Below are positions 7,639 to 17,079 of a DNA stretch of 41,133 nucleotides, piece by piece. The stretch spans positions 1-41,133 of the forward strand of contig REDK01000090.1 of assembly GCA_007693535.1 (NCBI GenBank), in the 5' to 3' direction. A program made the position numbers and the translations under genes. Positions within the stretch are counted from its first letter, which is position 1. The number at the start of each line of letters is the position of its first letter. Below the pieces are notes generated by a model, which saw nothing but the letters and a program-made list of their open reading frames with translations, was not told where the DNA came from and searched no databases. This DNA is from Chromatiaceae bacterium (GTDB lineage Bacteria; Pseudomonadota; Gammaproteobacteria; Chromatiales; Chromatiaceae).

Positions 7639-10293
7639 ATGCCCGATCCAAGACCCGCCCCTGCCAGCCCGGCCGCGGACGCCGGACATACCCCGCTGAT
7701 GCAACAGTATCTGCGCATCAAGGCCGAGTATCCGGATCTGCTGCTGTTCTACCGCATGGGGGACTTCTACGAACTCTTCTTCGCCGATGCCGAGCGCGCC
7801 GCCCGGTTGCTGGACATCACCCTGACCCGGCGTGGCCAGTCCGGCGGTCAGCCGATCCCAATGGCCGGCGTGCCCTATCATGCCGCCGAGAGTTATCTGG
7901 CCCGGCTGGTGCGCCAGGGGGTCGCGGTGGCGATCTGCGAGCAAATCGGCGATCCGGCCACCGCCAAGGGGCCGGTGGAGCGCGCAGTGGTGCGCATCGT
8001 CACCCCCGGCACCCTGACCGACGAGGCCCTGCTGGAGGAGCACAGCGAGAACCTGCTCTGCGCCCTGGCCGAGGCCGGAGCGCACTACGGTATCGCAGCG
8101 CTGGAACTGGCCAGCGGACGCTTCGTGGTGCTGGAGGTCAGCGGCAGCGAGGCGCTACAGGCGGAACTGGCGCGACTGCGTCCGGCCGAGACCCTGGTCA
8201 GCGAGGACAGCCGACTGCCAGAGTCGCTGCCCGGGGCGCGCGCGGGTTGGCCGCGCGCTGCCGCTGCCTGGACCCGGCGCGCGCCCTGGCACTTCGATCC
8301 GGACAGCGCGCAACGCCTGCTCTGTACCCAGTTCGGTACCCGCGACCTGACCGGCTTCGGCTGTGCCGATCTGCGCTTGGCCATCGGCGCCGCCGGCGCC
8401 CTGCTGCAATACGTGCAAGACACCCAGCGCGCCGCCCTGCCCCATCTGCGCGGCCTGCGCACCGAGCGGCGTGAGGAGGCGGTGATCCTGGATGCCGCCA
8501 GCCGGCGCAATCTGGAATTGCTGCAACCCCTGGCCGGGAGCGGCCACGGCCGCGACGGCCCCAGCCTGGCCGGGGTGCTTGATGGCACCGCCACCGCCAT
8601 GGGGGCGCGGCTGCTGCGGCGCTGGCTGGGACGCCCGCTGCGCGATCGCGACGCGGTGAGCGCGCGCCATGCCGCCATCGAGACCCTGCTGCTGGCGCGC
8701 GTCTGCGTGCCATTACAAACCGAGTTGGCCGCCATCGCCGATCTGGAGCGCATCCTCGCTCGCATCGCGCTGGGCTCGGCCCGGCCCCGCGACCTCGGTG
8801 CCCTGCGCGAGGCCCTGGCACGGCTGCCAGCCCTGCAGCAGGGGTTGGCCGGGCTGGACGATCCGCTGCTCGCGCGGGTCGCGGCCGAACTTGGCGAGCA
8901 CCCCGACTGCCTGGACCTGCTCAGCCGGGCACTGGTGACACAACCGCCACCGCTGCTGCGCGACGGAGGAGTCATCGCCCGCGGCTATGACAGTGGTCTG
9001 GACGAACTGCGCGACCTGGCTGAGCATGGCGACCGGTTCCTGCTGGACCTGGAACAGCGCGAGCGCACGCGCACCGGCATCGCCAACCTCAAGGTCGGCT
9101 ACAACCGGGTCCATGGCTACTACATCGAACTCGGCCGCACCCATGCCGAGCGGGTACCGGCGGACTATCAGCGGCGTCAGACCCTGAAGGGCAGCGAGCG
9201 CTATATCACGCCCGAACTCAAGCGCTTCGAGGAGCAGGTCCTGAGTGCTAGGGAACGCGCCCTGGCACGGGAGAAGGCCCTCTACGAGGCCCTGCTGGCA
9301 GAACTGGCCGCGGGCCTGGAGCCGCTGCAGACCAGTGCCGCGGCGATCGCCACCCTGGATGTGCTATGCAACCTGGCCGAGCGTGCCGACCGGCTCGACT
9401 GGACCCGCCCGCAACTGACCGACGAGTCCCTGATCGCGATCGAGGACGGCCGCCATCCGGTGGTGGAACAGGTCAGCCACGAGCCGTTCGTGCCCAACTC
9501 GGTGCACCTGGACGATGCGCGGCGCATGCTGGTTATCACCGGCCCCAACATGGGCGGCAAGTCCACCTACATGCGCCAGATCGCGCTGATTGTGCTACTC
9601 GCCTGGGCTGGCAGCTTCGTCCCCGCGCGCAGCGCCCGGCTGGGACCGGTGGATCGTATCTTCACTCGCATCGGCGCTGCCGACGATCTCGCCGGCGGGC
9701 GCTCCACCTTCATGGTCGAGATGGAGGAGACCGCCAACATCCTGCACAACGCCAGCGCCAGCAGTCTGATCCTGATGGACGAGATCGGCCGCGGCACCAG
9801 CACCTTCGACGGGTTGTCCCTGGCTCAGGCCTGCGCCGAGGAACTGGCCACCCGCATCCGTGCCTGCTGCCTGTTCGCAACGCATTACTTCGAGCTGACC
9901 GCCCTGGCGGCGGAGCATTCCGGTATCGCCAACGTCCACCTGGACGCGGTTGAGCACGGCGAGCGCATCCTGTTTCTGCACAGCGTGCGCGATGGGCCAG
10001 CCAATCAGAGTTACGGGCTGCAGGTGGCGGCCCTGGCCGGGGTACCGGCGGCAGTCATCGCGCGCGCGCGTCAACGGCTGCAGGCCCTGGAGACCGGCGT
10101 TCAGCGCAGCACCGAGAACCCGGCGCGCGGCCGCAACCGCCACCAGCAATTATCGCTGTTTGCTGCCGAGCCGCCCGGGGCCGCGCTGACCGCCCTGCGC
10201 GCCCTGGACCCGGACCGGCTCAGCCCGCGCGAGGCGCTGGCCGCCCTGTATCAATTACAGGCGCTCGATCGGGACGCGGCGGCCGGGGACTAG
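7639..10293 (+). CDS. mutS: DNA mismatch repair protein MutS
   Basis: MutS recognises base mismatches and small loops and recruits MutL. The protein is 884 residues, against 853 in E. coli. The mismatch-reading motif GDFYELF is present with F43 and E45. The P-loop GPNMGGKST (about 635-643) and the Walker B/signature region [16 protein letters not shown] (about 709-724) are intact. The C-terminal tetramerisation segment is recognisable. The open frame starts at 7525, and the ATGs at 7594 and 7639 are both possible. The ATG at 7639 is nearest to the conserved [12 protein letters not shown] start, but no convincing ribosome binding site precedes any of them. The gene is single and convergent with the PP2C gene. 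Its partner mutL is 27 kb to the right. Confidence 0.96.
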   Translation: MPDPRPAPASPAADAGHTPLMQQYLRIKAEYPDLLLFYRMGDFYELFFADAERAARLLDITLTRRGQSGGQPIPMAGVPYHAAESYLARLVRQGVAVAICEQIGDPATAKGPVERAVVRIVTPGTLTDEALLEEHSENLLCALAEAGAHYGIAALELASGRFVVLEVSGSEALQAELARLRPAETLVSEDSRLPESLPGARAGWPRAAAAWTRRAPWHFDPDSAQRLLCTQFGTRDLTGFGCADLRLAIGAAGALLQYVQDTQRAALPHLRGLRTERREEAVILDAASRRNLELLQPLAGSGHGRDGPSLAGVLDGTATAMGARLLRRWLGRPLRDRDAVSARHAAIETLLLARVCVPLQTELAAIADLERILARIALGSARPRDLGALREALARLPALQQGLAGLDDPLLARVAAELGEHPDCLDLLSRALVTQPPPLLRDGGVIARGYDSGLDELRDLAEHGDRFLLDLEQRERTRTGIANLKVGYNRVHGYYIELGRTHAERVPADYQRRQTLKGSERYITPELKRFEEQVLSARERALAREKALYEALLAELAAGLEPLQTSAAAIATLDVLCNLAERADRLDWTRPQLTDESLIAIEDGRHPVVEQVSHEPFVPNSVHLDDARRMLVITGPNMGGKSTYMRQIALIVLLAWAGSFVPARSARLGPVDRIFTRIGAADDLAGGRSTFMVEMEETANILHNASASSLILMDEIGRGTSTFDGLSLAQACAEELATRIRACCLFATHYFELTALAAEHSGIANVHLDAVEHGERILFLHSVRDGPANQSYGLQVAALAGVPAAVIARARQRLQALETGVQRSTENPARGRNRHQQLSLFAAEPPGAALTALRALDPDRLSPREALAALYQLQALDRDAAAGD

Positions 10294-10359
10294 ACCGGGA
10301 GCGACACTTCGCGGCCAGGACCGGGCGCACGCACCGATGGCCCGCAACCACAGTGCGAC

Positions 10360-11130
10360 TCAGGCCTCGTCGCCCCCCAGCGCATCGACGCGGACGAGGG
10401 CGAGGGTGATGTTGTCGATCCCGCCCACGGCGTAGGCCAGTCGCACCAGTTCATCGGCACGGGCAGCGAGGGTTTCGTCGCCATCGGCCAGCACTCGGCA
10501 GAGGTCCAGCGGTGGCACCGCGTTGGTGAGACCATCGGTGCAAAAGAGATACAGATCGCCAGCGTGCAGTTCGATGACGTCGGTGGCAACGACGACTCGG
10601 GTGGTAGAACCGACCGCGCGGGTCAGCACGTTCTCGTTGATGCCATAGGCACGGGCATCCTGGAGGGTGGCAAAGAAGCCCTGATCGACCACCTCCTGGA
10701 TGAAGGAATGGTCGCTGGTCAATTGCCGCAGCGTGTCGTCGCGCAGCAGATAGAGGCGCGAATCGCCGACGTGGGTATAGGTGAGATGGTCGCGGCCCAG
10801 ATGGCCGACCACCACCGTGGTCCCCATGCCGGCGAGGCTGGGATTGTCCACTGCCATCTCGTGCACAACCACGTTGGCCTCGCCGATGGCCGCCTCGATC
10901 TCACGCTCGACTCGCTGCGGCTGGGTCGGTGAGGGTGGCTGGCGCGCCAGCCGCTCGGCGATGATGCGGGCCGCGGTGCTGCTGGCGACATCGCCGGCGC
11001 TGGCCCCGCCGATCCCATCGGCGACGACGATGATGCCCGCCTCCGGCAGGACGGCAACGGCGTCTTCGTTGCGGGCGCGGACGAGTCCGCGGGCAGTCCG
11101 CCAGGCAAATTCCGCTTTGGCTTGGCTCAT
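10360..11130 (-). CDS. PP2C-family serine/threonine protein phosphatase
   Basis: A stand-alone metal-dependent phosphatase of 256 residues, the usual size of bacterial PppA/Stp/PrpC proteins. All acidic metal ligands are in place: RNED (20-23), ADGIGG (D38-G39), GDSR (122-125), TDG (D199) and GGIDN (D239). It would dephosphorylate phospho-Ser/Thr proteins in the cytoplasm. No cognate Hanks-type kinase, FHA protein or type VI secretion gene is seen in the window, so the substrate is unknown. It is 66 bp from the convergent mutS. Its start is 167 bp from the dsbC stop on the same strand. Confidence 0.92.
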   Translation of the reverse strand: MSQAKAEFAWRTARGLVRARNEDAVAVLPEAGIIVVADGIGGASAGDVASSTAARIIAERLARQPPSPTQPQRVEREIEAAIGEANVVVHEMAVDNPSLAGMGTTVVVGHLGRDHLTYTHVGDSRLYLLRDDTLRQLTSDHSFIQEVVDQGFFATLQDARAYGINENVLTRAVGSTTRVVVATDVIELHAGDLYLFCTDGLTNAVPPLDLCRVLADGDETLAARADELVRLAYAVGGIDNITLALVRVDALGGDEA

Positions 11131-11257
11131 GACAGTGCGAGATACAGAACTGGGCGGAGCAGCACGGCTCGCCGATGCCGGCGGCCGACCCGACAGCAGG
11201 TGCGCCCGCAGGATCGGTTGGGCGCTGCCGCACCGAGGGTGACGGCCGGAGGCTACT

Positions 11258-11287
11258 GGCCAGATCAGGCCAGATCAGGCCAGATCA
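11258..11287 (+). repeat. Three tandem copies of a 10-bp unit
   Basis: The unit GGCCAGATCA is repeated three times without mismatch between dsbC and the PP2C gene, ending 9 bp before the dsbC stop codon. It is non-coding and probably variable in copy number. No function is evident. Confidence 0.8.
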
Positions 11288-11296
11288 GGGCGCAGT

Positions 11297-12040
11297 CTAC
11301 TGCTGGGCTAGCAGCGCAGCCAGACGCTTTGGCTCCACGTAGCCGGGTACCATCTCACCGCTGTCGAGCATGATGGCCGGGGTACCGCGAACGCCCAGCA
11401 ACTCGCCCAATTCCATATGCCGCTTAACCGGATTGGCGCAGCGCTTGCTCGGGATACTCTTACCCTCCTTCGCCAGGGTCATCGCGGCCTGACGATCATC
11501 GGCACACCAGACCGAGACGGCCTTGTCGAACGAGGGGGTATCGGCCCCAGTGCGCGGATAGAACAGATACCGCACGCGGATGCCCTCGGCAGCATAGTTG
11601 TCGATTTCGGCATGCAGCTTGCGGCAGTAGCCGCAATCGATATCGGTGAAGACAGTGATGGTGTGGGGGCTGTCGGCCGGGCCGAAGACGACCATGTTGT
11701 CCTCGCCGATGGTCTGCAGCGCTCGCCGCCGGGCCGCCCCGCGGGCCGCTTCGGTCAGGTCTTTGCGGGTCTGCAGGTCGACCAAGGCACCGTCGAACAG
11801 ATAACGGCCATCGCCGGTGACGAACATGATCTGCGGTCCGATCTCGACCTGAAACAGACCGGCGACCGGGGTTGGCTGGACGCTAGTGACGCTGTAGTCG
11901 GGCAGCACACGGGCCAGGGCGGCGCGGATGGTCGAGGCCTCGTCGGCTTGGACCGAACCGGCGGCGCTGGCAAGCAGCAGGATCGCCACGACCCACAGGG
12001 CCGGACGGTGGCATGGCTTGAAGACTTTGAAGACTGGCAT
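11297..12040 (-). CDS. dsbC: Periplasmic thiol:disulfide isomerase DsbC
   Basis: DsbC corrects wrong disulfides in the periplasm as a V-shaped dimer kept reduced by DsbD. The 247-residue precursor has a signal peptide (basic head, hydrophobic core 14-27, AxA-like site SVQA before D33), a dimerisation domain, and a thioredoxin fold with active site C136-G-Y-C139 preceded by FTDIDCGYC. A cis-proline is present in GTPAI near the C-terminus. The frame extends upstream to 12220 with in-frame starts at 12073 and 12040. The ATG at 12040 gives a normal signal peptide, but neither start has a strong ribosome binding site. It lies 79 nt downstream of yajQ. In many gammaproteobacteria dsbC neighbours other genes, so this order is not diagnostic. 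Confidence 0.92.
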   Translation of the reverse strand: MPVFKVFKPCHRPALWVVAILLLASAAGSVQADEASTIRAALARVLPDYSVTSVQPTPVAGLFQVEIGPQIMFVTGDGRYLFDGALVDLQTRKDLTEAARGAARRRALQTIGEDNMVVFGPADSPHTITVFTDIDCGYCRKLHAEIDNYAAEGIRVRYLFYPRTGADTPSFDKAVSVWCADDRQAAMTLAKEGKSIPSKRCANPVKRHMELGELLGVRGTPAIMLDSGEMVPGYVEPKRLAALLAQQ

Positions 12041-12119
12041 AGCGGGTTTGCGGAAACTGGCGTTGGAGATCATCTCGTTGGAGATCGTCTTTAAGGGATC
12101 ACGACCGATGCTGAGCGCT

Positions 12120-12602
12120 TCAATCACGGAAGTTACTGTACTGGACCGGGCGTCCCCAGTCGCTCTGTCGCAGCAGGGCGATGGCCGCCTGCAGATCGTC
12201 GCGCTGCTTGCCGCTGACACGGACCTGATCGCCCTGAATCTGGGCCTGGACCTTGAGCTTGGCCGCCTTCAGCGCCTTGACCATGCGCTTGGCGGTCTCG
12301 CTGTCGATGCCCTGCTTGATGCCAATCCGCTGACGGGCCGCGTTCAGGCTGACCACCGGGGGGTCGATCTCCAGCGCGGCGACATCGACCCCGCGCTTGA
12401 CCAGCTTCTGGCGCAGGATGTCTTGCATCTGCCCGAGCTGAAACTCCACCTCGGCCTGCATGCGTAGCTCGCCCTCGGCGAGTTCAAAGCTAGCCTTGAC
12501 CCCCTTGAAATCGAAACGGGTCCCGATCTCGCGGTTGGCCTGGTCCACGGCGTTGCGCACCTCTTGGAGGTCGGCCTCGGAAACGATATCGAACGACGGC
12601 AT
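12120..12602 (-). CDS. yajQ: YajQ-family nucleotide-binding protein
   Basis: A 160-residue cytoplasmic protein with the family's typical start MPSFDIVSE and end VQYSNFRD. YajQ proteins bind nucleotides. A Xanthomonas member is a reported cyclic di-GMP effector acting with a LysR-type regulator. The ATG at 12602 is preceded by GGGAGGT, which fixes the start; an upstream in-frame ATG at 12647 is ignored. The protein is full length with two tandem alpha/beta subdomains. It is followed by dsbC and preceded, 111 nt upstream, by argA on the same strand. Confidence 0.95.
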   Translation of the reverse strand: MPSFDIVSEADLQEVRNAVDQANREIGTRFDFKGVKASFELAEGELRMQAEVEFQLGQMQDILRQKLVKRGVDVAALEIDPPVVSLNAARQRIGIKQGIDSETAKRMVKALKAAKLKVQAQIQGDQVRVSGKQRDDLQAAIALLRQSDWGRPVQYSNFRD

Positions 12603-12713
12603 CAGACCTCCCGACTGCCGGTATCCAGATGGACATGGACGGGCCAAGATAGTGCAACCGTTGCCGCAGTTCCACTGCCGCCGGCAGCAGCGGTGGGCGC
12701 ACAGGCGCCCGGC

Positions 12714-14102
12714 CTAGCCTCCGCCGACCTCGCGACCGACGCTCAGGGCCTTGATATAGACCTGAGAATTGCGCTGCACATTGTAGAGGCGCTGGCGTGC
12801 CACCGGCAGATCCTCGATGAGCCCGGGGACAAAGCCGCGCTCGCGGAACCAGTGCGCGCTCTGGGTCGTCAGGACGAACAGACGCTGCAGGCCACGGGTG
12901 CGCGCCAGCGCATCCATGTGCGCGAGCAGGCGCTCGCCATGGCCGCGACGCCGGTAATCCGGATGCACGGCGACACAGGCGAGTTCACCGATACCCTCGT
13001 CCGGGAACGCAAACAGGGCGGCGCAACAGAGGATGGTGCCGTCGCGCTCGGTGACCTGAAACTGGTCGATGATGGTCTCCAGGTGCGCACGCGGACGCGG
13101 GACCAATACCCCGCTCTGCTCCAACGGCCGCAGCAGGGCGCGGATGCCGGGGATGTCGCTGCCACGGGCGGCACGCTGCGCCTCGAATGGCTCGGCCGAG
13201 AGCAGCGTGCCGGCGCCATCGCGGGTGAACAACTCCTGCAGCAGGGCACCGTCGTGCTGGCGGCTGATCAGATGCACCCGCCGGATGCCACCGCGGCAGG
13301 CCGCCGCCCCGGCGCGCAGGGCAGCAGCCAACTCCTCAGGCAGGGTCGGCTCGGCCGCCAGCCGGGCATCGGCCTCGGCGGCGAGCAGGGCCGAGACCGG
13401 GGCACCGGCCGCGTCCAGCAGGCCAGGCCCCTCCACCAGGAAGATCAGCTTGTCGGCGTTCAGCGCGACCGCCGCGGCGCGGGCAACATCGGCGGCACTG
13501 AGATTGAACACCTCGCCGGTCGGGGAATAGCCGATCGGCGGCATCAAAGCTACCGCGCCATCGTCCAGGCGCTGGCGCAGGGCCTGGCGGTCGATCCGGC
13601 GCACTGACCCGGTGTGGCGGTAATCGACGCCGTCGAGCACCCCTAGCGGTCGGGCAACGACGAAGTTGCCGGAGGCGACCGGGATGCGCACCCCGGCCAT
13701 GGGCGAATTGGCCAGCCCCATCGACAACAACGCCTCGATCTCCACCCGGGCGCTGCCGGCGGCCTCCTTCACGCAGGCGAGGGCAGCATCATCGGTGACG
13801 CGCAGGCCGTTCACATAGCGCAGCTCCACCCCGCGCTCAGCTAGCCGGCGCTCGATCTGCGGACGCGCCCCATGCACCAGCACCAGGCGGATACCCAAGC
13901 CGTGCAGCAGGGCTAGATCATGGATGAGGTCTGGCAGCGCCGCGTCATCGAGCGCCTCGCCGCCAAAGGCGATCACGAAGGTGCGTCCGCGATGGGCGTG
14001 GATGTAGGGCGTGCACTGGCGGAACCAGTCGACGAAGCCGGCGCGGGACGCGGGTCCGGAAACATCGGTCGCCGCAGCGGGAACGAGGTCGGAGGCCGTC
14101 AT
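12714..14102 (-). CDS. argA: N-acetylglutamate synthase (amino-acid N-acetyltransferase)
   Basis: ArgA makes N-acetylglutamate from glutamate and acetyl-CoA, the first step of arginine synthesis, and is usually inhibited by arginine. The 462-residue protein has an N-terminal amino-acid-kinase-like domain (FVIAFGGEAL near residue 43, then LVLVHGARPQIERRL) and a C-terminal GNAT domain. The acetyl-CoA loop RRRGHG lies near residue 385. E. coli ArgA is 443 residues. The open frame runs on to a GTG at 14294, but those 64 extra codons come from a histidine kinase relic and are not part of argA. The ATG at 14102 begins the homologous region after a short Ala/Pro-rich head. Confidence 0.93.
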   Translation of the reverse strand: MTASDLVPAAATDVSGPASRAGFVDWFRQCTPYIHAHRGRTFVIAFGGEALDDAALPDLIHDLALLHGLGIRLVLVHGARPQIERRLAERGVELRYVNGLRVTDDAALACVKEAAGSARVEIEALLSMGLANSPMAGVRIPVASGNFVVARPLGVLDGVDYRHTGSVRRIDRQALRQRLDDGAVALMPPIGYSPTGEVFNLSAADVARAAAVALNADKLIFLVEGPGLLDAAGAPVSALLAAEADARLAAEPTLPEELAAALRAGAAACRGGIRRVHLISRQHDGALLQELFTRDGAGTLLSAEPFEAQRAARGSDIPGIRALLRPLEQSGVLVPRPRAHLETIIDQFQVTERDGTILCCAALFAFPDEGIGELACVAVHPDYRRRGHGERLLAHMDALARTRGLQRLFVLTTQSAHWFRERGFVPGLIEDLPVARQRLYNVQRNSQVYIKALSVGREVGGG

Positions 14103-14159
14103 CGGTAAGGCATCGGCAAGGTAGCAGCATAACGGCACGGACCCGGGCCAAGGCGCCCG

Positions 14160-14469
14160 GCCACCGGGGGCGATTGCCCCTGGGGACGACCGAAGGCTCT
14201 CGGTCGAGCCCGAGCTGACACAGGCGATCGCAACGCGCGCCCAACCGTCATCGCGGGCGCCGTGCTCGACGGCATTGTCGCAAAGGTTAGGCACGTCTGA
14301 TATAGATGACGAGGATCGACGCGGCCCCTGAGGACTGGTGCAGCGGTCCGACAGGGTTCACCGCCGGGAGGGGGTTACGGATGTTGTGGGCGATACTCGC
14401 TGTCAGGCGCCCGCCGAGAACCCGCTTGATCCCCTGGACCTCGCGCACCAATCTGGCGTCTTCGTAACT
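14160..14469 (-). pseudogene. Relic of a PilS/NtrB-like sensor histidine kinase
   Basis: Two histidine-kinase motifs survive in different minus-strand frames. Positions 14466-14358 read LVREVQGIKRV, then LTASIAHNIRNPLPAV, a recognisable H-box. The catalytic His is at 14388-14386, and the usual HEIRNPL is altered to HNIRNPL. This frame stops at TAA around 14288. A second frame, 14297-14190, reads DVPNLCDNAVEHGARDDGWARVAI, an N-box, followed by PGAIAP, which could be a decayed G1 box. H-box and N-box are about 60 nt apart instead of several hundred, so a large internal deletion plus a frameshift have occurred. The rest of the 440-bp gap between argA and the ABC transporter holds nothing else I recognise. 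Confidence 0.7.
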
Positions 14470-14542
14470 GCTGCCCGCGCCCGGGCCAGCGCCGAATCAC
14501 CAGTATTCGGCTCCCGCGAATCAGCAACGCCTGCCCGCCGAG

Positions 14543-15355
14543 ATGTTCGAACTCCACCAAGTCAGCAAGCATTATGGCGCCAGCGTCGCCCTGGAACGTG
14601 TGACCCTGCGCCTGGAGCCCGGTCGCACCACCGCCCTGATCGGCCCCTCCGGATGCGGCAAGTCCACCCTGTTACGCATGCTGATCGGCCTGATCCGGCC
14701 CGATGCCGGGTCCGATCCCGGGTCCGATTTGAGGCCCGATCCCACTGCCGCCCCCGACGCCCCCGTACCCGGCGAGATCCGTTTCGACGGCACCCCGCTG
14801 ACGCCAGCACGCATCCCGGCCCTGCGCCGCCGCATGGGCTATGTGATCCAATCGGGCGGGCTGTTTCCTCATCTCGATGCCCGCGCCAACATCTGCCTGA
14901 TGGCGCGGCACCTGGGTTGGGATGCCGAGCGCATCGCCGCCCGAATCGAGGCACTGGCGGCCCTGACGCATTTCCCCCGCGACGGGCTGGCACGCTATCC
15001 GGCAGAACTCTCGGGCGGTCAGAATCAGCGCGTCAGCCTGATGCGGGCACTCATGCTGGATCCCGAGGTCCTGCTGCTGGACGAACCCTTGGGAGCACTT
15101 GATCCAATGGTCCGCTATGACCTACAGGAAGAACTCAAGCAGGTCTTCGCGACCTTGGGCAAGACCGTCGTCCTGGTCACCCATGACCTGGCCGAGGCCG
15201 CCTTCCTGGCCGATTGCATCGTGCTGATGCGCGCCGGACGGGTGGTCCAGAGCGGGCGCCTGGAAGCAATGATGCGGGCCCCGGCCGAGCCCTTCGTGGA
15301 GCAATTCATCCGCGCCCAACGCAGTCACCTGAGCGACCTGGAGGTCCCGGCATGA
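14543..15355 (+). CDS. Osmoprotectant/quaternary-amine-type ABC importer, ATPase
   Basis: The ATP-hydrolysing subunit of an OpuC/YehX-like importer, 270 residues, on the cytoplasmic face. Visible motifs are Walker A GPSGCGKST (34-42), Q-loop VIQSGGLFPHL, signature LSGGQNQR, Walker B LLLDEPLGALD and switch VTHD. The C-terminus lacks the CBS pair found in OpuCA, so osmotic sensing through CBS domains is unlikely. Residues 56-76 (AGSDPGSDLRPD and on) are an Asp/Pro-rich insert coded by imperfect short DNA repeats between Walker A and the Q-loop, where the family has a short turn. The stop overlaps the start of the next gene (ATGA), so the two are translationally coupled. Confidence 0.9.
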   Translation: MFELHQVSKHYGASVALERVTLRLEPGRTTALIGPSGCGKSTLLRMLIGLIRPDAGSDPGSDLRPDPTAAPDAPVPGEIRFDGTPLTPARIPALRRRMGYVIQSGGLFPHLDARANICLMARHLGWDAERIAARIEALAALTHFPRDGLARYPAELSGGQNQRVSLMRALMLDPEVLLLDEPLGALDPMVRYDLQEELKQVFATLGKTVVLVTHDLAEAAFLADCIVLMRAGRVVQSGRLEAMMRAPAEPFVEQFIRAQRSHLSDLEVPA

Positions 15356-16956
15356 CGGAGCCCGCCACCCTCGATCAGCCAACCGGCGCGCTGGGGCACC
15401 GCGCCCGTGGACGCGCCCGGGTTGCCCCTGGCAGCGGCCGTTGGTGGGCCGCGGCTTGGCGACTCCTGCTGGTCCTGCTGGCGGCGCTGCTCGCGGCCGG
15501 CTGCGGCCAGCCCGACGACCAGGTGCGCATCGGCAGCAAGCGATTTACCGAGGGTATCTTGCTCGGCGAGGTGCTCACCGGGCTGGTCGCCGCAGACGGC
15601 CTGCCGGTGCGCCATCGCCGCGCCCTCGGTGGCACCCGCATCGTCTACAACGCCCTGGCCGCGGGCGAGATCGATGCCTATGTGGAATACACCGGCACCC
15701 TGACCAATGAGATTTTTGCCGGGCTTGCGGCCAGCGCCGATGATGATCTGGACGGCGCCCTGCGCGCGCGCCTCGCCGCCGATGGCATCCGCCTGGCCGG
15801 CATGCTCGGCTTCGAGAACAACTTTGCCCTAGGCATGCCGGCGGCCCGCGCCGAGGCACTCGGCATCCGGCGCATCTCCGACCTACGCGCGCATCCCGAC
15901 CTGCGCCTGCGCTTCGGCAGCGAGTTCACCGAGCGCAGCGACGGCTGGCCGGGCCTGCGCGCCTTTTACGGCCTGCCACAGCGCGACGTGCGCGGGGTGG
16001 AACACGAACTCGCCTATGCCGCAGTCGCCGCTGGGGCCGCCGACCTCGTCTCGCTCTTCACCACCGACGCCGAGATCGCCTACCACGATCTGCTGGCATT
16101 GGAAGACGACCGCGGCTATTTCCCGCGCTATGCGGCGGTGCTGCTGTATCGGGACGACCTGGCTGCGCGCAATCCGGCAGCAGTGGCCGCGCTGGAGCAC
16201 GCACTGGGGCTGATCGATGCCGATGCGATGATCGCGATGAACGCGGCGGTGAAGCTGGACGGTCGCGGCGAGGCCGAGGTCGCCGGCGAACTGCTGCGCG
16301 AGCGCCTGGGGATCGTCAAGGCGGTCGCCGCCGACGGCCTGGCCCGGCGCCTGCTGCGCTATACCGGCGAGCATGCCCTGCTGGTCGGCGTCTCGCTGGC
16401 CGCTGCGGTGCTGGTGGCGGTACCGCTGGGGATCGTCGCCGCCCATCGCCCGCGCCTAGGCCAGGGCGTGCTGGCCGTGGTGGGGGTCGCTCAGACCATC
16501 CCGGCACTGGCCCTGCTGGTGTTCATGATCCCCTTCTTCGGCATCGGTGCTGGCCCAGCCCTGGTCGCCCTATTCCTGTACAGCCTGCTGCCGATCGTGC
16601 GCAACACCCATGCCGGCCTCACTGGCATCCCTGCCCCGCTGATCGAATCCGCCGAGGCCCTGGGACTGCCAGCGCGCGCGCGGCTGTGGCGCATCGAACT
16701 GCCGCTGGCCCTGCCGACCCTGCTGGCCGGCGTCAAGATCGCTGCGGTGATCAATGTCGGGGCTGCCACCCTGGGGGCACTGGTCGGGGCCGGTGGCTAT
16801 GGCCAGCCGATCCTGGCCGGTATCCGCCGGGATGACATCGGGCTGATCCTAGAGGGTGCGATCCCGTCGGCCCTATTCGCGCTGGCGGTGCAATGGTTGT
16901 TCGAGCAGGGCGAGCGGGCCGTGGTACCGAGGGGGCTGCGCGGGTCGCGCCGCTGA
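15352..16956 (+). CDS. Fused substrate-binding protein and permease of the same ABC importer
   Basis: A single 534-residue chain holds both partners of the ATPase encoded just upstream (ATGA overlap). Residues 1-51 contain a long basic head, a hydrophobic helix and a lipobox-like LAAGC (Cys51). Residues 55-320 form an OpuAC/OsmF-type binding domain (RIGSKRFTEGILLGEVLTGL, then GGTRIVYNALAAGEIDAYVEYTG). Residues 340-525 form a six-helix-class permease with the EAA-like loop ESAEALGLPARARLWRIELPLALP. The likely substrate is a quaternary amine such as glycine betaine or choline. This fits osmoprotection but is not proven. Best known fusions place the binding domain after the permease; here it comes first, so it may be tethered through the N-terminal helix or lipid. 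Confidence 0.88.
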   Translation: MTEPATLDQPTGALGHRARGRARVAPGSGRWWAAAWRLLLVLLAALLAAGCGQPDDQVRIGSKRFTEGILLGEVLTGLVAADGLPVRHRRALGGTRIVYNALAAGEIDAYVEYTGTLTNEIFAGLAASADDDLDGALRARLAADGIRLAGMLGFENNFALGMPAARAEALGIRRISDLRAHPDLRLRFGSEFTERSDGWPGLRAFYGLPQRDVRGVEHELAYAAVAAGAADLVSLFTTDAEIAYHDLLALEDDRGYFPRYAAVLLYRDDLAARNPAAVAALEHALGLIDADAMIAMNAAVKLDGRGEAEVAGELLRERLGIVKAVAADGLARRLLRYTGEHALLVGVSLAAAVLVAVPLGIVAAHRPRLGQGVLAVVGVAQTIPALALLVFMIPFFGIGAGPALVALFLYSLLPIVRNTHAGLTGIPAPLIESAEALGLPARARLWRIELPLALPTLLAGVKIAAVINVGAATLGALVGAGGYGQPILAGIRRDDIGLILEGAIPSALFALAVQWLFEQGERAVVPRGLRGSRR

Positions 16957-17079
16957 CTGCTTCGCCAACACCGCCGATGAGCGGTCGCCCCGGTTCGGGG
17001 AGGCGGCACACAGACCGGCACTGAACGCTGCGGTGGTCGTGCCCTGCCGCTCCCGGCCAACAGCGCAGAGTTCGGCCGC

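Noticed and set aside
6587-11130. Type VI secretion island suggested by the duplicated protein and a PP2C phosphatase
   Set aside because: No tss, vgrG, hcp, PAAR, kinase or FHA gene is present. mutS lies between the two, and PP2C proteins occur in many contexts.
14103-14294. 64-codon N-terminal extension of argA starting at GTG 14294
   Set aside because: The extension translates to a histidine kinase N-box fragment and low-complexity sequence, has no argA homology, and the family start fits ATG 14102.
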